Source of the DNA: JAIXWP01 sp046309775 | Lineage (GTDB): Bacteria > Bacteroidota > Bacteroidia > Flavobacteriales_D > Sanyastnellaceae | Assembly: GCA_046309775.1 (NCBI GenBank) | Contig: JBKCOM010000187.1 | Coordinates: 1 to 64,000 of the forward strand | Reading direction: 5' to 3' | DNA: 64,000 nucleotides | In this document: positions 5,650 to 15,388 of the stretch, piece by piece | Layout: every line of letters starts with the position of its first letter | Numbering within the stretch: position 1 is the stretch's first letter | Notes under the pieces: generated by a model | Told to the model about the DNA's origin: nothing | Database searches by the model: none | Seen by the model: the letters and a program-made list of their open reading frames with translations, nothing else | Position numbers and translations under genes: made by a program

Positions 5650-8600
5650 ATGAGTCAATTCCTCCGACTTATTGTATTTTTTACAATTAGTATCTCTTTT
5701 TCTTCGCAGATCGCCGCGCAGCTTCAATTGAATGAAATATGCCACGGCAATCTCAATCTCATCACAGATGCGGACGGTGACTTTGAAGATTGGTTTGAAA
5801 TCACCAATACTGGCAACGAAACCATCGACTTGTCGGGATTTGGATTTTCTGATAATCCAGAATTGCCACAACAGTGGACCTTTCAATCGGGGTCTTTGGA
5901 ACCCGGTGAACACATGCTCATTTGGGCTTCAGGAAAAAACCGAAACGCAACATTAGACCATTACGAGGTACCAGCCTTTCCTTGGGATGAATGGAATTAT
6001 TTCACTCCGACTTCCAATATCGGCAACGGGTGGAAATCTCCTGGTTTTAATGACAACGCGTGGTCAAGTGGTCCCGGCGGAATTGGCTACGGTGATGGAG
6101 ATGATGGGACTGAAATTTCTCAAACGATTTCTGTATACGTGCGTCGAACTTTCGAACTCGAGGAGGTGGAGCATGTGGTTCAAGCGCTTTTTTTAATGGA
6201 TTATGATGATTCGTATGTAGCATATCTCAATGGAGTAGAAATCGCAAGAGCTAATATCGGAGAGCCCGGAAGCGCGGTGGACTGGAACCAATTTGCCAAT
6301 GGTGAGCGCGAAGCTCAAGTGTATCAAGGTGGAGATTTTGAACTAACTTTTCTAGATACACCTCAGATTCAAGAACTATTGGTGGAAGGAGAGAATGTAT
6401 TAGCTATCGAGGTTCATAATGTGACAGAAGGTAGCAGTGATTTGTCATGCGTCCCCGTTTTGATTTTTGGAAAAAATAATTCTGAAATCGAATTTCCCGA
6501 AGCTCCAGAGGAATTTGGGTTGGTTGTCAACAATGAGTTTCATACGAACTTCAAACTTTCTAATGGAGAGACTTTGTACTTCTACAACGAAGAAGGAGTG
6601 GTCTTCGATAGTTTCCCTATTACACAAACAGGAGTAGATGAAAGTATGATGCGGAGTGGTAATACATGGTGTTATACAGCCACTCCCACACCTGATGCTG
6701 AGAATATTGGAGAATGCGCCGGCGCATACGAGCCGAAACCTTTGGTGAGTTTGAGTGCTGGTATTTATTCGGGTACCGTTAATGTGGTGGTGACGCCCCA
6801 ATCTTCTAGTTCGATTATTCGCTACACCACAGACGGCAGTGTTCCAAATGGAAGTAGCCCTGTTTATGTAGCTCCTTTGCAGTTTGACATTACAACGGTG
6901 CTAAGCGTTAGAGCATTCAGCACCATTGGTAATCTGCCATCTCAAGTGGAGAAAAATACATACCTCATCAACGAAGCAGGAATCGGAACGAAGTTTATTT
7001 CTATTTCAACCAATGATGAAAATCTTTGGGATGAGAATATTGGTATCTATGTGCTAGGTCCTCCCGATTATGAGCCATGGTATCCTTTCTTTGGTTCGAA
7101 TTGGTGGGAAGATTGGGAGCGTCAATCATACATTGAGTTTTTTGATGGTGAAGAATTGCAATTCGAAGGAGAAATGGGATTGGCCATTCATGGTGGCTGG
7201 TCGCGTGCTCAAGATCAAAAGTCATTCAGAATTCGATTCAGAGATGAGTATGGTTTGAATGAGGTGAATTATCCATTGATTCCTAATAAGCCCGAAATCA
7301 CTAGGTTCAAAAATTTTAACCTAAGAAATGCAGGGAATGATGCCTTTGGCGGACGGATGCGCGATGCATTCATGCAACGTGTGGTGAAGGATACCTACAA
7401 CGACCATATGGGTGCCTCTACTGCTGTGCTCTTTCTGAACGGAGAGTATTGGGGACACTACGAAATCAGAGAGGTGATGGATGAAAATTGGTGCGAGACC
7501 AATAGAGGTAAAGATGCGGATATGATAGACCTTGCAACCGATACTTATTTTGGTTTTGATGTGAAGGAAGGAAGCGATGAAACGTTTTGGCAGATGCATG
7601 ATCAAATTCTTAATGCCGATCCAACATCAGCAGAGTTTTATGAGTTGGCAAATGAAAACTTAGACTTACAAAATTTCGCAGATTATATCATCACTCAAAC
7701 TTATTATGCCAATTGTGACTGGAGTTGTGGGTATACAAATAATACCAAGTTTTGGCATTATCAAGGTGAAAATGGAAAATGGAGATATATGCTCATGGAC
7801 CTTGATTTTGGATTGGGTCTTTATGGTGAAGATCCCAATGTGGATTTCATCATTCGCGCACGTGATGAGGACTTTGCGATGGACCGCATTTGCAATCGAC
7901 TTTTACAAAACACGGAATTCAGAAATTATTTTATCAATCGATACGCTGATTTGATCAATACTGTGTGGCAGCAACCCAATATGGTTGAAATTGGTAATGA
8001 AATGAGAGATGAAATTGCCGTTGTTATTGAGAGACATCACCAGCGTTGGGGCGGCGATTACGGCTCTTGGTATAATGGATTAGAAGCCATGCTTGCTTGG
8101 AATGAGCAACGAATTCCTGGAGCTCGCAACCAAGTTCAAAATCACTTTGGGCTGAATGGTCAGATTGATATCACTTTAGACGTTCAACCTGCTGGCGCGG
8201 GTCGCATACACATTAGCACCATTGAGCCTGATGAAGCGCAATATCCTTGGGCGGGTGTGTATTATCGTGGCATTCCAATTCGTATTTCAGCGATTGCAAA
8301 TCCGGGCTATACTTTCCAATACTTTGAGGCGAATGGTGTTTTCGACGACAATATGCCTGTGAGTTCTTTTGTACTTTCATTGCTCAATAGCGAATCGTTT
8401 ACAGCGCATTTTACGGGAGCACCCAGCAATATCGTTCCTGAAGTTGCAGAGTTCATGTATCACGCTGATGCATCCATCAACTCTGGTGATTGGATAGAAC
8501 TTGTGAATCCTTCAAATCAATTTTCACTCAATGTGAGCAGTTGGGAGGTTCAAGATAATGAACATTTCAATCGTTTTGTGATTCCTGTTCAAACTATCAT

Positions 8601-9654
8601 TCCGCCATCTGGACGTATTGTGATTGCAGAAGATCTAACTCGTTTTGAAGCCGCATACCCTGAGGTGAATAACGTAATTGGATCCACAGGATTTGCTCTT
8701 AGTAATAATGCAGATGAGATAAATGTATTTGATAGTGACAATCAACTAAGATTTAGTTTTGCATATAGTGATGAACAACCATGGCCCATTGGCGTGGATG
8801 GTCATGGGCGTTCTATGGAAAGAGAAGTGGGCGTGAACAATCCAAATGCGCCCGCATCTTGGTTTGCCGGATGTGAATGGGGAAGCCCTGGTGTTGCCTA
8901 TCAGATCTGTGATTCAACGCTTTTGATCAATGAAATAAACTACCGTTCGAACTTATCTTTAGATGCAGGTGACTGGTGGGAATTGAAGAATACCAGCTCT
9001 TCGGATATCGATTTGAGTGGGTTTACCATCCGAGATGAAGATGATTTGAATGTATTTGTTATCCCACAAGGCACCGTTATTTCCGCAAATGGCCATCTTG
9101 TTTTTGCATCGAATGAAGAGCAGTTTGAAACAAGATTTCCCAGTGTACAAAATGTGGTGATTGCTGAAGGGATTTCATTTGGAAATAATGATGTCATCAG
9201 ACTTTATGATAACAATGGATTGCTATTGAAGTCAACCGCTTATAGCTCTGGATTCCCTTGGCCGCAAGAGGCTAATGGTAATGGTAAAACGATGGAATTG
9301 CTCAGTAGCGCCGGACGAATGAACACACCGCAAAATTGGTTTGCAGGTTGTTTGGAAGGCAGCCCAGGTGAGGATTATGACCCCGCTTGTGGTGAAGTAA
9401 GTGTAACCGAAATGAGCGATTCAAAAACCGAATGGACATTCGGTCCAAATCCAGCGTCACAACAGATTCAGATAACGGGTCTAAGAGAAAATTCGAGACT
9501 CGAAGTCATTGATGGAATGGGTAAAATCGTGATTTCACAATATTTCACTACTGAAAATGGCTTTGTGGATGTTTCGAATTTATCGTCTGGAATCTATGTA
9601 ATCCGCGCTGCATCGGGCAATGAGTCAAGTACAAAGGTGTTGGTGGTGAATTAA
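5650..9654 (+). CDS. Secreted CotH-kinase/lamin-tail protein with T9SS type A sorting domain
   Basis: A 1334-residue secreted protein. The signal peptide is about residues 1-24 (ending SSQIAAQ). Then come a lamin-tail domain (about 25-105), a galactose-binding-like domain (about 125-260, with SVYVRRTFEL and YVAYLNGVEIAR), a chitobiase C-terminal-like domain (about 370-440, IRYTTDGSVPNGSSPVY), and a CotH-type atypical kinase domain (about 450-840, with SFRIRFRDEYG and MLMDLDFGLGLYG). After a short beta domain there are two further lamin-tail domains (about 930-1075 and 1095-1235) and a C-terminal sorting domain (about 1265-1334, FGPNPASQQI to VLVVN). It should be exported by Sec, moved through the type IX system and attached to or released from the surface. 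Kinase activity on extracellular proteins is known for some CotH proteins but is inferred here. Confidence 0.92.
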   Translation: MSQFLRLIVFFTISISFSSQIAAQLQLNEICHGNLNLITDADGDFEDWFEITNTGNETIDLSGFGFSDNPELPQQWTFQSGSLEPGEHMLIWASGKNRNATLDHYEVPAFPWDEWNYFTPTSNIGNGWKSPGFNDNAWSSGPGGIGYGDGDDGTEISQTISVYVRRTFELEEVEHVVQALFLMDYDDSYVAYLNGVEIARANIGEPGSAVDWNQFANGEREAQVYQGGDFELTFLDTPQIQELLVEGENVLAIEVHNVTEGSSDLSCVPVLIFGKNNSEIEFPEAPEEFGLVVNNEFHTNFKLSNGETLYFYNEEGVVFDSFPITQTGVDESMMRSGNTWCYTATPTPDAENIGECAGAYEPKPLVSLSAGIYSGTVNVVVTPQSSSSIIRYTTDGSVPNGSSPVYVAPLQFDITTVLSVRAFSTIGNLPSQVEKNTYLINEAGIGTKFISISTNDENLWDENIGIYVLGPPDYEPWYPFFGSNWWEDWERQSYIEFFDGEELQFEGEMGLAIHGGWSRAQDQKSFRIRFRDEYGLNEVNYPLIPNKPEITRFKNFNLRNAGNDAFGGRMRDAFMQRVVKDTYNDHMGASTAVLFLNGEYWGHYEIREVMDENWCETNRGKDADMIDLATDTYFGFDVKEGSDETFWQMHDQILNADPTSAEFYELANENLDLQNFADYIITQTYYANCDWSCGYTNNTKFWHYQGENGKWRYMLMDLDFGLGLYGEDPNVDFIIRARDEDFAMDRICNRLLQNTEFRNYFINRYADLINTVWQQPNMVEIGNEMRDEIAVVIERHHQRWGGDYGSWYNGLEAMLAWNEQRIPGARNQVQNHFGLNGQIDITLDVQPAGAGRIHISTIEPDEAQYPWAGVYYRGIPIRISAIANPGYTFQYFEANGVFDDNMPVSSFVLSLLNSESFTAHFTGAPSNIVPEVAEFMYHADASINSGDWIELVNPSNQFSLNVSSWEVQDNEHFNRFVIPVQTIIPPSGRIVIAEDLTRFEAAYPEVNNVIGSTGFALSNNADEINVFDSDNQLRFSFAYSDEQPWPIGVDGHGRSMEREVGVNNPNAPASWFAGCEWGSPGVAYQICDSTLLINEINYRSNLSLDAGDWWELKNTSSSDIDLSGFTIRDEDDLNVFVIPQGTVISANGHLVFASNEEQFETRFPSVQNVVIAEGISFGNNDVIRLYDNNGLLLKSTAYSSGFPWPQEANGNGKTMELLSSAGRMNTPQNWFAGCLEGSPGEDYDPACGEVSVTEMSDSKTEWTFGPNPASQQIQITGLRENSRLEVIDGMGKIVISQYFTTENGFVDVSNLSSGIYVIRAASGNESSTKVLVVN

Positions 9655-9712
9655 GTTCGTTTGCGTGGAATGATGAGGTTTTCTATATTAGACCCATAAA
9701 TCATTCCTGTAT

Positions 9713-11485
9713 ATGGCTAATTATTTGCGCTTATTTGATTTTATCTACGAACAACAAAAGAATTTTCCTCTCCAAAACTGCATGACCTCTCGTCTTGCAG
9801 GAGAATGGCAAACGATATCTACCAATACGTTCATCGAGAAGATGAACAATGCATCCGCAGGGCTTTTGGAATTAGGTGTTGAAAAAGGTGACAAGATTGC
9901 CTTGATTACCACCACCAACCGTTTGGAATGGAATATTCTCGATCATGCGATTTTGCAGATTGGCGCGATGGATATTCCGATTTATCCTACCATGACGGAG
10001 GAAGATTACGCTTACATCATCAATCACTCGGAGTCAAAGTTTGTATTTGTTAGTGACGCGGATATTTATAAAAAAATTGAGCGCATTTTAGATCGCGTCC
10101 CAACTGTAAAGAAGGTTTATACTTTTGAAGAGGTGTACGGAGTAGCCAACTGGAATGAGGTGGTAGAGTTGGGTAAGAATGGCAACCACGCTAAGGTTAA
10201 AGAGCTGGCGGCATCGGTTTCGATCGATGATCTTGCCACGATCATATACACGTCTGGCACCACAGGTTTGCCTAAAGGTGTGATGCTCACGCACCGCAAC
10301 ATTGCCAGCAATGCAATAGATAGTGAAGACCGTCTTCCTGAATTGGAAAAAGGAACTTGTCGTTGTCTCAGCTTTCTTCCTTGTTGTCATATTTATGAAA
10401 GAATGCTTCATTATCTCTACATCAATAATGGTGTGAGCATTTATCTCAGCGGAATTGATACCGTGAAGGATGACATTTATTTTGTGAAACCTCACATGTT
10501 TAGTGCTGTTCCTCGTCTTCTAGAGAAATTCTTTGACGGTGTTGTTGCCAAAGGAATGGCGAATACTGGAGCAAAGAAGAAAATCTTCCAATGGGCACTA
10601 GGCCTTGCGTTGCAATGGGATATTGATAAAGGCGGATGGTATAATTTCCAATTGAAGATAGCGCGAAAGCTTGTGTTTAGTAAGGTAAAAGAGGCCCTGG
10701 GGCTGACGGAAATTAAAGCTGTTCCAAGCGGCAGTGCAGCTCTTCAACCGAGGCTTGCAAGATTCTTTAGCGCAGCAGGAATAACCATCAAAGAAGGTTA
10801 TGGCCTTACTGAAACATCTCCTGTAATTTCTGTGAATTCGACCCGCGTATCAGGAATGTATATGGTGGGTTCAGTTGGTAAACCTATCAATAATGTTGAG
10901 GTGAAAATAGCACAGGACGGAGAGATTCTTTGCAAGGGACCAAATGTGATGCAGGGATATTACAAGAATCCTGAACTAACGGCAGAAGTCTTGAAAGACG
11001 GGTGGTTCCACACGGGTGATATCGGAGAATTCAGAAATGGTTTCTTGGTGATCACGGATAGAAAGAAAGAGATGTTTAAGACTAGTGGCGGAAAATATGT
11101 GGCGCCGCAGCTTATTGAAAATGCATTGAAAGAATCTATCTATATCGAACAGTGCATCGTGATCGGAGAAAATAGAAATTTCCCTGCTGCCTTGGTGGTG
11201 GTAGAACCGACGCAAGCGAAGCTCTGGGCGGAAAGAAAAGGACTTAAGTTTAGTTCTGAAAAAGAAATGCTTGAGAGCGATGCTTTGCAAAAGTTGATAG
11301 AAGGTGAAATCGAAAAGAGAAATAGTCGCTTCGGAAAATGGGAGCAGATAAAGGCATTTAGAATTCTTCCAAAGGCCTTCACGATTGATGCTGGAGAGAT
11401 TACACCAACACTAAAACTGAAGCGCAAGAATATCATGCAGAATTATAGTGCTCAGATTGCAGACATTTATCGCGATGAGCATTGA
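9713..11485 (+). CDS. Long-chain acyl-CoA synthetase (AMP-forming)
   Basis: A 590-residue member of the ANL superfamily that activates fatty acids with ATP and CoA. The P-loop is TIIYTSGTTGLPKGVMLTHR at about residues 177-195. Further motifs are EGYGLTETSP, WFHTGDIGEF and ITDRKKEMFKTSGGKYV, which holds the hinge region and the lysine-containing core of the C-terminal domain. The final lysine motif region lies in GEITPTLKLKRK. The overall form matches the FadD15/long-chain type found across Bacteroidota. The PAP2 gene start lies inside its last codons, so the two are probably cotranscribed. Function is secure at family level; chain-length preference is not visible. Confidence 0.93.
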   Translation: MANYLRLFDFIYEQQKNFPLQNCMTSRLAGEWQTISTNTFIEKMNNASAGLLELGVEKGDKIALITTTNRLEWNILDHAILQIGAMDIPIYPTMTEEDYAYIINHSESKFVFVSDADIYKKIERILDRVPTVKKVYTFEEVYGVANWNEVVELGKNGNHAKVKELAASVSIDDLATIIYTSGTTGLPKGVMLTHRNIASNAIDSEDRLPELEKGTCRCLSFLPCCHIYERMLHYLYINNGVSIYLSGIDTVKDDIYFVKPHMFSAVPRLLEKFFDGVVAKGMANTGAKKKIFQWALGLALQWDIDKGGWYNFQLKIARKLVFSKVKEALGLTEIKAVPSGSAALQPRLARFFSAAGITIKEGYGLTETSPVISVNSTRVSGMYMVGSVGKPINNVEVKIAQDGEILCKGPNVMQGYYKNPELTAEVLKDGWFHTGDIGEFRNGFLVITDRKKEMFKTSGGKYVAPQLIENALKESIYIEQCIVIGENRNFPAALVVVEPTQAKLWAERKGLKFSSEKEMLESDALQKLIEGEIEKRNSRFGKWEQIKAFRILPKAFTIDAGEITPTLKLKRKNIMQNYSAQIADIYRDEH

Positions 11486-12092
11486 TTATGAATTAATGCT
11501 TTTTCTAAATACGGATGCATTTCCGTTTTTAGATAAAATCATGTGGTATGTCAGTGAAAAGTGGACATGGATTCCAGTCTACGCTTTGCTTTTATTTCTC
11601 TTATATAAGAAATTTCCAGGAAAGTATTTTTTTTGGATCGTAGTATTCATTGCCCTTTGCATCACGCTCAATGATCAAACGGCGAGTGGCTTATTTAAAA
11701 ATTGGGTTGGAAGATTGCGCCCTTCTCATGATCCAACTATCAAGGATCTTCTTCATTATTCCTTAGAGCCCAATGGCAATCTTTACAAGGGAGGAAAGTT
11801 TGGTTTTTATTCGTCGCACGCGGCGAATTATGCAGGGGTTGTTACATTGTTTTTATTGTGGCTAAAACCAAAGAAAAAATGGGCCATCGGTCTTTTACTT
11901 TTTTGGCCTTTGCTCATCGGATATTCAAGGATTTATCTCGGCGTACATTTTCCCACCGATGTATTGATGGGCTGGATGATGGGCTTTTTGATTGGATACC
12001 TTTGCTATCGCCTTTGGTGGTGGCTGATGAAAAAGCTTTATCCTAATGATAGCAGCTTGCTGATGCGCGCTCCCTCATCGGCAATGAGCTGA
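11475..12092 (+). CDS. PAP2-family membrane phosphatase
   Basis: A 205-residue integral membrane protein with about five TM helices and the three PAP2 motifs: KNWVGRLRP (KX6RP), FYSSHAANYAG (the PSGH motif, here SSHA), and SRIYLGVHFPTD (SRX5HX3D). Such enzymes remove phosphate from lipid phosphates such as undecaprenyl pyrophosphate or phosphatidic acid at the membrane. The ATG at 11475 is chosen because MSIDYELMLFLN is the usual family N-terminus; it overlaps the acyl-CoA synthetase by 11 nt. The 3' end overlaps the convergent gene 12038-12595 by 55 bp. The substrate is not determined. Confidence 0.9.
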   Translation: MSIDYELMLFLNTDAFPFLDKIMWYVSEKWTWIPVYALLLFLLYKKFPGKYFFWIVVFIALCITLNDQTASGLFKNWVGRLRPSHDPTIKDLLHYSLEPNGNLYKGGKFGFYSSHAANYAGVVTLFLLWLKPKKKWAIGLLLFWPLLIGYSRIYLGVHFPTDVLMGWMMGFLIGYLCYRLWWWLMKKLYPNDSSLLMRAPSSAMS

Positions 12093-12595
12093 CGAATCTC
12101 GTCGTTCACTTCATTATTTTTTAGCGCACGAATAACTACACCCGACTCGAAGTGGTGAGTCACTGATATATTAGAGTTATCTGATTTGCCATATTCAGCA
12201 AAAACTTCTTCAAAATTATGATTGTAGTTGTGCTGAAGATTTATGATAAAATCAATGGCAAGACTAAGTGTCTGAGGATTTCTAGCATTGAAAATTACAA
12301 GTTTTGTTGAAGCGAGAAGGCTCTCATAATTTTCCAAAAATGCTATTTTTTCTTTTGGAAGTTCAGGTTTTGGGAAATCAGGAAGCACCACGTCTTCCTT
12401 CATATTCAAGGCTTCTAGGGCCTCGAGAATTTTATCACATTCTTTTTTTCTTTTAGATAATAAAGAAGGGACTTGAATTTTTTGAAGCACTTCATTTTTA
12501 ATTTGAAATAATCTTTCATCCATCACATCTAGCAATTCCATTTGCTGATAGTCGGCATCTATTTCGAAATATTGAAGGGCTTCTTGGGAATTCAT
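12038..12595 (-). CDS. Uncharacterised protein, coiled-coil rich
   Basis: A 185-residue protein that I do not recognise. It has no signal peptide or membrane segment. The N-terminal 65 residues are predicted helical and charged (DVMDERLFQIKNEVLQKIQ, then LSKRKKECDKILEALEALN). A mixed middle follows, with a compact C-terminal region around HHFESGVVIRALKNNEVND. The start codon overlaps the stop of the CNNM-type transporter gene as ATGA, so translation is probably coupled and a role alongside that transporter is possible. The last 18 codons are antisense to the end of the PAP2 gene. The reading frame is convincing because of the coupling; function is unknown. Confidence 0.75.
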   Translation of the reverse strand: MNSQEALQYFEIDADYQQMELLDVMDERLFQIKNEVLQKIQVPSLLSKRKKECDKILEALEALNMKEDVVLPDFPKPELPKEKIAFLENYESLLASTKLVIFNARNPQTLSLAIDFIINLQHNYNHNFEEVFAEYGKSDNSNISVTHHFESGVVIRALKNNEVNDEIRQLIADEGARISKLLSLG

Positions 12596-13866
12596 TGATT
12601 TAATCTTTTTACAATTAACTTATCGATTCTCGCTTTGTCCATGTCCACTACTTCCAATTCAAAGTTGAGCCAGTTTACTTTTTGTCCAGTTGTCGGAACG
12701 GTTCTCAATTCATGTATCACGATCCCGCTGATGGTGTTGTAGGGAATCTCTGTAATCATGTCTTCAAGGTCAAACTTCGATAAAAAATCTGCGAGAGGAT
12801 ACTGACCATCTACGAGCCAAGAGCCGTCTTCTCTTTCCACAAAAGAAAATTCGTCTTTATAAAAATCAGCGGCATCGCCCACGAGTGCTTCCAATAAGTC
12901 ATTCATGGTTACCAACCCTTGCAATTGACCGAATTCATCCATGATCAAACCGCAGTGAATACCAGATGTTTTGAACATCTTCAAGGAATCATAGGCTCCA
13001 AGATTTTCCGGTAAATACTGCGGTTCTTTAATTATTTCTTGCAAGTTCAAGCCGTTGATGTTGATTTGATGGAATAGGTCTTTGAGCCTTACAATTCCCA
13101 GCAATTGGTCTTCTTCTGCATCGAGCACGGGATAAGACGAATGCAAATCCTGCACAATCGTGGTTTTGATGATGTCTGGTGACATTCCAAGGTGCAAGTA
13201 CACCAAGTCATTGCGATGCGTCATGAGCGATGAAACATTTCTGTCGCCGAGGGTGAATACTCTTTCTACGATATCTTGTTCAATCTCTTCTATTTCACCG
13301 CCATCTTTTCCCTCTTGAATGATTGCTTTGATTTCTTCTTCCGTAATTTTTGAATCTGTTGAGGGTTTTATTTTGAAAATTTTTAAAAGGAAATCAGATG
13401 TGATGGTCAGCAACCAAACGAATGGTGAGGTGACTGTTGTGAGCCATTTCATTGGAACGGCCACCGCTTTGGCAATTCCTTCGGGATTGGTGAGTCCTAT
13501 GCGCTTGGGAACCAATTCTCCAAAAACCAATGAGAAAAAGGTAATGCTCACTACTACAATAAGTACGGCTAGCGTTTGAGCGTAGGGCGCAAAAGCTGGT
13601 TTCGTTTCGAAAAAGCCGCGAATATCGTTGGTAATATTTTCACCACTAAATACCCCTGTCAAAATACCGATGAGGGTGATTCCGATTTGAACCGTTGATA
13701 GAAAACGATTGGGAGCGTTTGCCGTTTCGAGAGCAGCTTGTGCCCTTTTATCACCTCTTTTGGCTGCTATTTCAAGCCTTGCTTTGCGAGAGGATACAAT
13801 CGCAATCTCACTCATGGAGAATATCCCGTTGATGAGAATGAGAATAAATATTACAAGTATTTCCAT
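12592..13866 (-). CDS. CNNM/CorC-type transporter (hemolysin family)
   Basis: A 424-residue protein of the CNNM/UPF0053 family. An N-terminal DUF21 membrane domain covers about residues 1-190 (MEILVIFILILINGIFSMSE, then the GITLIGILTGVFSG and VFGELVPKRIGL segments). A CBS pair lies at about 200-320 (FTLGDRNVSSLMTHR, IVRLKDLFHQ), and a CorC_HlyC transporter-associated domain at about 335-420 (DGSWLVDGQYPLADF). Relatives transport or regulate Mg2+/Co2+; hemolysis is a historical label. The ATG at 13866 is chosen because the membrane helix starts there; the longer frame begins with non-homologous residues. A TACTTTTG promoter box sits 7 nt before it, implying an almost leaderless mRNA. Confidence 0.92.
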   Translation of the reverse strand: MEILVIFILILINGIFSMSEIAIVSSRKARLEIAAKRGDKRAQAALETANAPNRFLSTVQIGITLIGILTGVFSGENITNDIRGFFETKPAFAPYAQTLAVLIVVVSITFFSLVFGELVPKRIGLTNPEGIAKAVAVPMKWLTTVTSPFVWLLTITSDFLLKIFKIKPSTDSKITEEEIKAIIQEGKDGGEIEEIEQDIVERVFTLGDRNVSSLMTHRNDLVYLHLGMSPDIIKTTIVQDLHSSYPVLDAEEDQLLGIVRLKDLFHQININGLNLQEIIKEPQYLPENLGAYDSLKMFKTSGIHCGLIMDEFGQLQGLVTMNDLLEALVGDAADFYKDEFSFVEREDGSWLVDGQYPLADFLSKFDLEDMITEIPYNTISGIVIHELRTVPTTGQKVNWLNFELEVVDMDKARIDKLIVKRLNQ

Positions 13867-13873
13867 TTTGAGG

Positions 13874-13881
13874 CAAAAGTA
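13874..13881 (-). promoter_or_regulatory. Putative promoter box 7 nt before the CNNM gene
   Basis: The minus strand reads TACTTTTG, matching TAnnTTTG. The gap of 7 nt to the ATG at 13866 predicts transcription starting at or next to the start codon. Confidence 0.5.
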
Positions 13882-13937
13882 GCCATTTTTAAGATTTCGG
13901 TATGAAAAATGGTGTGGCGCGCTGTCGCTGAATTCAT

Positions 13938-13945
13938 TAGGTTTG
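13938..13945 (+). promoter_or_regulatory. Putative promoter box of the TlpA-like lipoprotein gene
   Basis: TAGGTTTG, an exact TAnnTTTG element, lies 19 nt before the ATG at 13965 and is back to back with the CNNM promoter region. Confidence 0.5.
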
Positions 13946-13964
13946 CACAACATAAAACAGCGAC

Positions 13965-15380
13965 ATGAACCACATGGGAATAGCAACTATTTTATTTACC
14001 ACATTTATTGCACTCTCTTCTTGCGGCGGTAGCGCCGAAAAAAAAGCGGACAACAAATCAACGAATACTGCTTCCGTTGCATATACCAATGGCGTGACGG
14101 AGGCCAATAAGGGCGCCAAGAAAGGTCCTGTGGAGTTGAAAGGAACAATTGCTTTTCCAAATGCTAAGAAAGTATATCTCTGGGCCACCTATGGAAAAAC
14201 CAATACGCTCATTGATAGTGCAGTTGTGAATGGTGGCAACTGGTCTTTTGGAAGTAAGGAGCGCGTTCAGGGTATCTATATGTTGGGCCTTGCTGACAAT
14301 AACCTCGCTTCTATCATTCTGAATCCGGCTGAACCGACCTCAGAGATAGGCATTCGTTCGGGCAGGGTAGATGGATCAGCGTATGCTATTAACTCAAAAG
14401 AAAATGAAGCTTGGTTTGCTTATTTGCCAAAAGAAACTGCAATTCTTAAAGCAATCAAAGACGCACGTGTGGCGATGGCAAAATCATCTTTAAAGGGTGA
14501 ATATGAGAAACAAATAACAACCAAAGAGGCGGAGCTTTCTAAGCTGCAAGCCGATATGATTGCCGCTTATCCGAACACTCATTTTGCGAAGCTTGTAACG
14601 TGGAAGCAGGAACCCACTAAGACAGACATTGCTAAGTATTGGGATAATGTGGACTTCACCGATCAGAGTTTGATTCATGGTACTATCATGTCGGACCGCA
14701 TTCAGAATTTTATGCGCGGATTTAGCAAGGGTACTGAAAGTGGATTTATCAACTGTGTAGCAACGGTTGCTGAGAAGGCAAAGGCTGATGATGTGGTGCT
14801 AGAGTTCATGCTCAATCAAATGCTCGTTGGATTTTATGAAAGTGGAATGGAAAACATTTGCACCTATATCATCGACAATTATGTGAATGGTGATGCTTGT
14901 GGAGATGCTGATTTGAGCAATATCATCAAGAGCACGGCTGAAAGCATTCAAAAGATTAGTGTTGGCAATACACCTCCGAATATTCAACTTACGGGGATTG
15001 ATGGAAAGAATGTGGATTTGATGAAAATTGCAGCTTCTAAAAAATATACATTGGTGATGTTTTGGAGCAGTTGGTGCGAGCATTGCAAAGGCGAAGCACC
15101 AGAAGTAAAGCAATGTTATGATCTATTCAAACCAAAAGGATTTGAAATCGTGGGTGTGAGTGTGGATAATGTGAAAGGCGCATGGGAAGCGGCAGTAGCT
15201 GATAGAGGTTTTTCTTTCCCAAATGTGTGTGGAATGAAGCTATGGGAGAGCAAGGCTGCAAAAGATTATCGCGTAACGAAAACACCAGCATTTTTCCTCT
15301 TGGATTCTACAGGAAAGATTGTTTTGAAACCTAGAGGAATTCGAGAGGTACAAGCTTTCTTAAACCAAAACTTAAAATAA
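13965..15380 (+). CDS. TlpA-like thiol-disulfide oxidoreductase lipoprotein
   Basis: A 471-residue exported protein. The N-terminus is a lipoprotein signal with lipobox ALSSC (Cys20). The region of about 50-150 resembles the DUF4369 beta domain that often precedes thioredoxin domains in Bacteroidota (VELKGTIAFPNAKKVYL). A helical linker follows, then a C-terminal thioredoxin domain from about residue 335, with active site FWSSWCEHCKGE (CxxC near residues 370-373) and cis-Pro motif TKTPAFFLLD. It probably acts in the periplasm, anchored to a membrane, in reducing or exchanging disulfides. The GDPD gene starts 8 nt after its stop, so the two likely share a transcript. Confidence 0.9.
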   Translation: MNHMGIATILFTTFIALSSCGGSAEKKADNKSTNTASVAYTNGVTEANKGAKKGPVELKGTIAFPNAKKVYLWATYGKTNTLIDSAVVNGGNWSFGSKERVQGIYMLGLADNNLASIILNPAEPTSEIGIRSGRVDGSAYAINSKENEAWFAYLPKETAILKAIKDARVAMAKSSLKGEYEKQITTKEAELSKLQADMIAAYPNTHFAKLVTWKQEPTKTDIAKYWDNVDFTDQSLIHGTIMSDRIQNFMRGFSKGTESGFINCVATVAEKAKADDVVLEFMLNQMLVGFYESGMENICTYIIDNYVNGDACGDADLSNIIKSTAESIQKISVGNTPPNIQLTGIDGKNVDLMKIAASKKYTLVMFWSSWCEHCKGEAPEVKQCYDLFKPKGFEIVGVSVDNVKGAWEAAVADRGFSFPNVCGMKLWESKAAKDYRVTKTPAFFLLDSTGKIVLKPRGIREVQAFLNQNLK

Positions 15381-15388
15381 TTCATATC

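Noticed and set aside
5458..5913. A 151-codon minus-strand frame between the dehydrogenase and the CotH gene
   Set aside because: It overlaps both real genes in other frames, including the CotH signal peptide region, and shows no domain.
10088..10495. A 135-codon minus-strand frame inside the acyl-CoA synthetase gene
   Set aside because: It is antisense to the conserved AMP-binding region and has no family-like pattern.
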